19,614 nt of DNA, from positions 1 through 19,614 of the forward strand of contig JACGCK010000496.1 in assembly GCA_014925825.1 (NCBI GenBank). Reading direction: 5' to 3'. This document shows positions 17,015 to 19,614 of this stretch, piece by piece. The notes below the pieces were generated by a model. The model had not been told where the DNA came from. It did no database searches and saw only the letters and a list, made by a program, of their open reading frames with translations. This stretch comes from Pholiota molesta. Its lineage: Eukaryota; Basidiomycota; Agaricomycetes; Agaricales; Strophariaceae. Position 1 is the stretch's first letter; each line of letters starts with the position of its first letter. The position numbers were made by a program, and so were the translations under genes.

Positions 17015-18670
17015 ATGAACGAGCCTGATGGAACTCCGTTCCAGGAGCTTGTCGTCTTTCCTACGCTCACACCTCAACTTGCTCGCCCTCAGAACCACCA
17101 ACCTTTGGAGGTATTGGTACGGCTTCCCACAGCCTATGGTCGGGGAAAATAATGGCAAGTCTCACAAGTCACTCACCATATTTTGTCTTCATATAACTTA
17201 CCTACCTTTTTGTTGGTCCAATGGCAGACAAAATCTACCTATTGGTGCGTAACACATTCAAATTTCTTTGCTTGTATTAACACTATTTTACCAGTTCCAG
17301 AGTGCACATTTTATTTTACGGCAGTCCTACATTATCGCAAAGCATCCACTGGCCAAGGTGCGAAGTCAAAACCAAGAAAGCCTCGGAGACCAAAGGGGGA
17401 CCTGCAATTCCGTTGTTCAGCATGTCTCGCTGTGACTTTCTCCAGGATGTGTTGAAACTATACGACCTTCATCAGCTCTTCCAGCTGTCTGTGATTTCAG
17501 GATTCCCTGTTGAGATATCTTGGCCTGGCTCGCCATAAGTGTTATTATCGTCCATCTTAATCCAAAATTATCATATTCATACGTATTCACAGTGGCGGAA
17601 AGACAAATGCCCCAACTATTCGTGACAACAACAAGTTCAAGACTATTCTGGATCAGCTATACCAGAAGAGGACCGTTAAAAATATTCTTATCAGCTTCGA
17701 TGTTGATCATCTTGAGCCGTTCCATATCCGTTCTGCAACAGTCCTCATCCTCGTTTGGCACCATGGTCCACCAACATTCCAGAGATACGTATGGGTACTC
17801 AGGTCTGTTTTCGTGTGGTCTTCCATTCATTAATTTCACTGAATTTTCATCCTGAAAGGTTCCGCGCCCTGATGGCTTTGGCTCTGCTGATCAACTGCAT
17901 TATTATGGATCTGAGAGAAGAGTGGAAATGTGCTGAACACGACACAGGAGCATGCTATTGAAAAGATAGTGCCCACTTTCCACTCAACCGCTGGAAGACC
18001 AAGACTTGGGCCGCTGCGATTGTACGTCTGTCTATTTTATCTGATAAATAAGATATTTAATCTGCCTATAGGCCGCTAATGAACCTGGGGTTACAATGCG
18101 GGATCCACCATCGACGCTGTTCCGAGTTGACAATGCTTTGACTTCACGGGTCATCAAGTCTCGTGGAAGATCAGGGCCCCGTTCTACTCACCAGCATACA
18201 GCTAGTGATTCTGCGATCGAAGCTGGTACGATCATGTCAGCATTCTTTACCTCTCTCTTGCAGCAGAACCATCTTATGGCTCCGCTCACCCCAGCTCGCA
18301 AGCACCATATTAGCCCAATGTCATCTCCTGCAGGTCCTCCTGATTTGTCTTCACCCATCTCTATTCCTGAGGATAATCTTCCGATTGTTCTCGAAGCTTT
18401 CGGACATGCAAAATCTATTCCTGAAGAAGCTATAGATCTTGCAGTAGCTGGTCTCATGGAAAAGAGATACACTGCTGATACCCTCTCATTTGCAGGAGTT
18501 CAACGCCTCGCAGAGATTACCCAGTTTGCTGAAGGTGATGCTGCACAACTGATAAAATTTCCAAGGAATGGACGGGCAAAGTTGAACGCAAACGAGCTTG
18601 CCTCGCCGTACCCGTACCTGGATCTAGCCGTCATCAGGTCTTTAACACATATTCTCGATACACTGTTTGA
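17015..18670 (+). pseudogene. Decayed multi-exon gene of a basidiomycete family of unknown function
   Basis: Coding pieces on one strand join across intron-like gaps: MNEPDGTPFQELVVFP (17015), DKIYLL (17227), FQSAHFIL (17295), FSMSRCDFLQDVLKLYDLHQ and WPGSP (to 17534), GGKTNAPTIRDNNKFKTIL (17594), VPRPDGFGSADQLH (17859), REEWKCAEHDTGACY (to 17958), RWKTKTWAAAI-AANEPGVTM (intron near 18021-18072), then a Ser/Pro-rich linker and a C-terminal SAM-like helical part ending EWTGKVERKR. I recall this order from many predicted mushroom proteins without a known role; that is memory, not a search. Damage: a stop TAA in the first exon, frame changes near 17361, 17893 and 18558, a donor reading ATAAGT instead of GTAAGT at 17535, and an in-frame TGA at 17959. 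A TATA box remains. The DDE_3 transposase converges on its 3' end. Confidence 0.55.
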
Positions 18671-18735
18671 TACACACTCTCTCTATTACTCTACATTCTT
18701 TTTACTACGCTTTCAAATTACTTTACATTCATCTA

Positions 18736-19614
18736 CTACTCAATATAATCGTCATTATCTGGTATATATCCACAGTCCCGGAACCACCCTATCGCTTTTG
18801 AGTGGGTTACAGATTCTACGGCTTGATGGATCAACCAGGGTAATTTTTCGGGACTATCATACTCTTCTTCGTGACGTCGAAGCCATGCTTTGACGCTTGA
18901 AAATGCCTCTTCAATGGGATTAAAATCCAGCGAGTATGGAGGGAGGTAAACCAAACGGGCACCTATTTATCACATGAATAGCTTTGGAATAGCTTTACAT
19001 TGAATCTAGAGTTCATTACTCACCGCAGTTGTCCTCAATCATAGATCTAATCTCTTTGTCATGGTGGATTGCACAGTTATCCATAACCACAATGCTCCGC
19101 CTTCCCGGATATGGATTTAAAACAGGAATCTAAAGCAAAGATGAGGATTTCAATGGAGATAATTGAAATAGGAACATACAACTTGCTGTTGGAGAAAAAA
19201 TATGAATTGATCACGGTTGATGGCACCTTCGAAGATATCCAGTGCAATGATACCATCGATTGTAAGGGCTGGAAGAATTGAATAGTGGGTGCCTCGAAGG
19301 AACGTTCCACATCGCACACATGGTGTTCCACGTCGAGCCCATCCTGCAAGCCACTGTGTGCTGAGATTATTGACAGCACTTTCATCAAGGAAAACAAAGA
19401 GATCGGGGCGTCGTACTGTGCCATATTTCCCTCCCATATTGCCCTGAGTAGATCATTTCGCTCTTTGGCCTCCTTGGATACCGTCTTTCTGCTGAAGTCG
19501 AGACGGTCGATGGCACGTTGGATCATGCTATTGAAACATTGATACTGCGATCTTCCACCAGCTTTGCATGAATCTCGTCCAAATAAATGGTTGGTTGCGA
19601 CTCTAGCAAGGTGT
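18736..19614 (-). CDS. Tc1/IS630-type DDE_3 transposase, 5' end outside window
   Basis: Transposase of a cut-and-paste element. Exons on the minus strand: to 19180, 19129-19024 and 18962-18736; introns 19179-19130 (GTATGT...TTTAG) and 19023-18963 (GTGAGT...AATAG). The N-terminal part YLDEIHAKLVEDRSINVSIA and RAIDRLDFSRKTVS is the second half of a paired HTH domain. The catalytic core has LFVFLDESAVNN (first Asp), SIVVMDNCAIHHD (second Asp) and YSLDFNPIEEAFSSVKAWL (Glu). The frame changes twice upstream of the core: near 19524-19528 and in the G4 run at 19405-19408, each explained by one missing base. The copy is thus either broken or mis-sequenced. No terminal repeats can be assigned because the 5' side leaves the window. 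Confidence 0.8.

Noticed and set aside
17028..17252. MELRSRSLSSFLRSH frame as a gene start
   Set aside because: It is a shadow of the MNEPDGTPFQELVVFP frame, which fits the family better.

Overview
The window is nuclear DNA of a filamentous fungus, most likely a mushroom-forming basidiomycete (Agaricomycetes). The reasons are compact genes with many introns of about 50-70 nt, TATA-containing or bidirectional promoters, fungal-type SDH4, ARH1 and OMA1 proteins, and a DDE_3 transposase of a type common in Agaricomycetes. All assignments come from reading the translations; no database search was possible.

Layout. 1-491: 3' end of SDH4 (succinate dehydrogenase membrane anchor, +). 1676-3400: ARH1 (mitochondrial NADPH:adrenodoxin reductase, -), convergent with SDH4. 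3577-4725: a C2H2-finger-like protein with three internal repeats (-). 6398-7946: a TmpA-like, ferric-reductase-like membrane flavoprotein (+, 3 exons). 9848-11444: OMA1 mitochondrial metalloprotease (-, 9 exons, including a 15-nt microexon that encodes most of the HEXXH zinc motif). 11551-11625: a possible orphan first exon. 11739-11837: an intron-containing tRNA-Thr(TGT) (-) with a Pol III terminator. 12051-15459: a complete 3,409-bp PIF/Harbinger transposon with 153-bp terminal inverted repeats, TAA target duplications, a DDE transposase (+) and a Myb/SANT-like partner protein (-). 15463-16990: AT-rich repeat debris with stem-loop motifs. 17015-18670: a decayed multi-exon gene of a family I believe is restricted to basidiomycetes and has no known function (+). 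18736-19614: part of a Tc1/IS630-type DDE_3 transposase (-).

The left 11.8 kb is ordinary host sequence. Its three securely named proteins (SDH4, ARH1, OMA1) are all mitochondrial: respiration, Fe-S/heme electron supply and inner-membrane quality control. The right 7.6 kb is accessory: transposons, repeats and a pseudogene.

Five genes (SDH4, ARH1, both Harbinger genes and the DDE_3 transposase) show a conserved reading frame broken by an apparent one-base loss, usually in a short homopolymer; the pseudogene shows one too. Adding one base in SDH4, ARH1 and both Harbinger genes makes the spliced length divisible by three. This may be assembly error rather than biology and should be settled before any of these genes is called broken. 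Two introns (ARH1, OMA1) use GC-AG rather than GT-AG boundaries.
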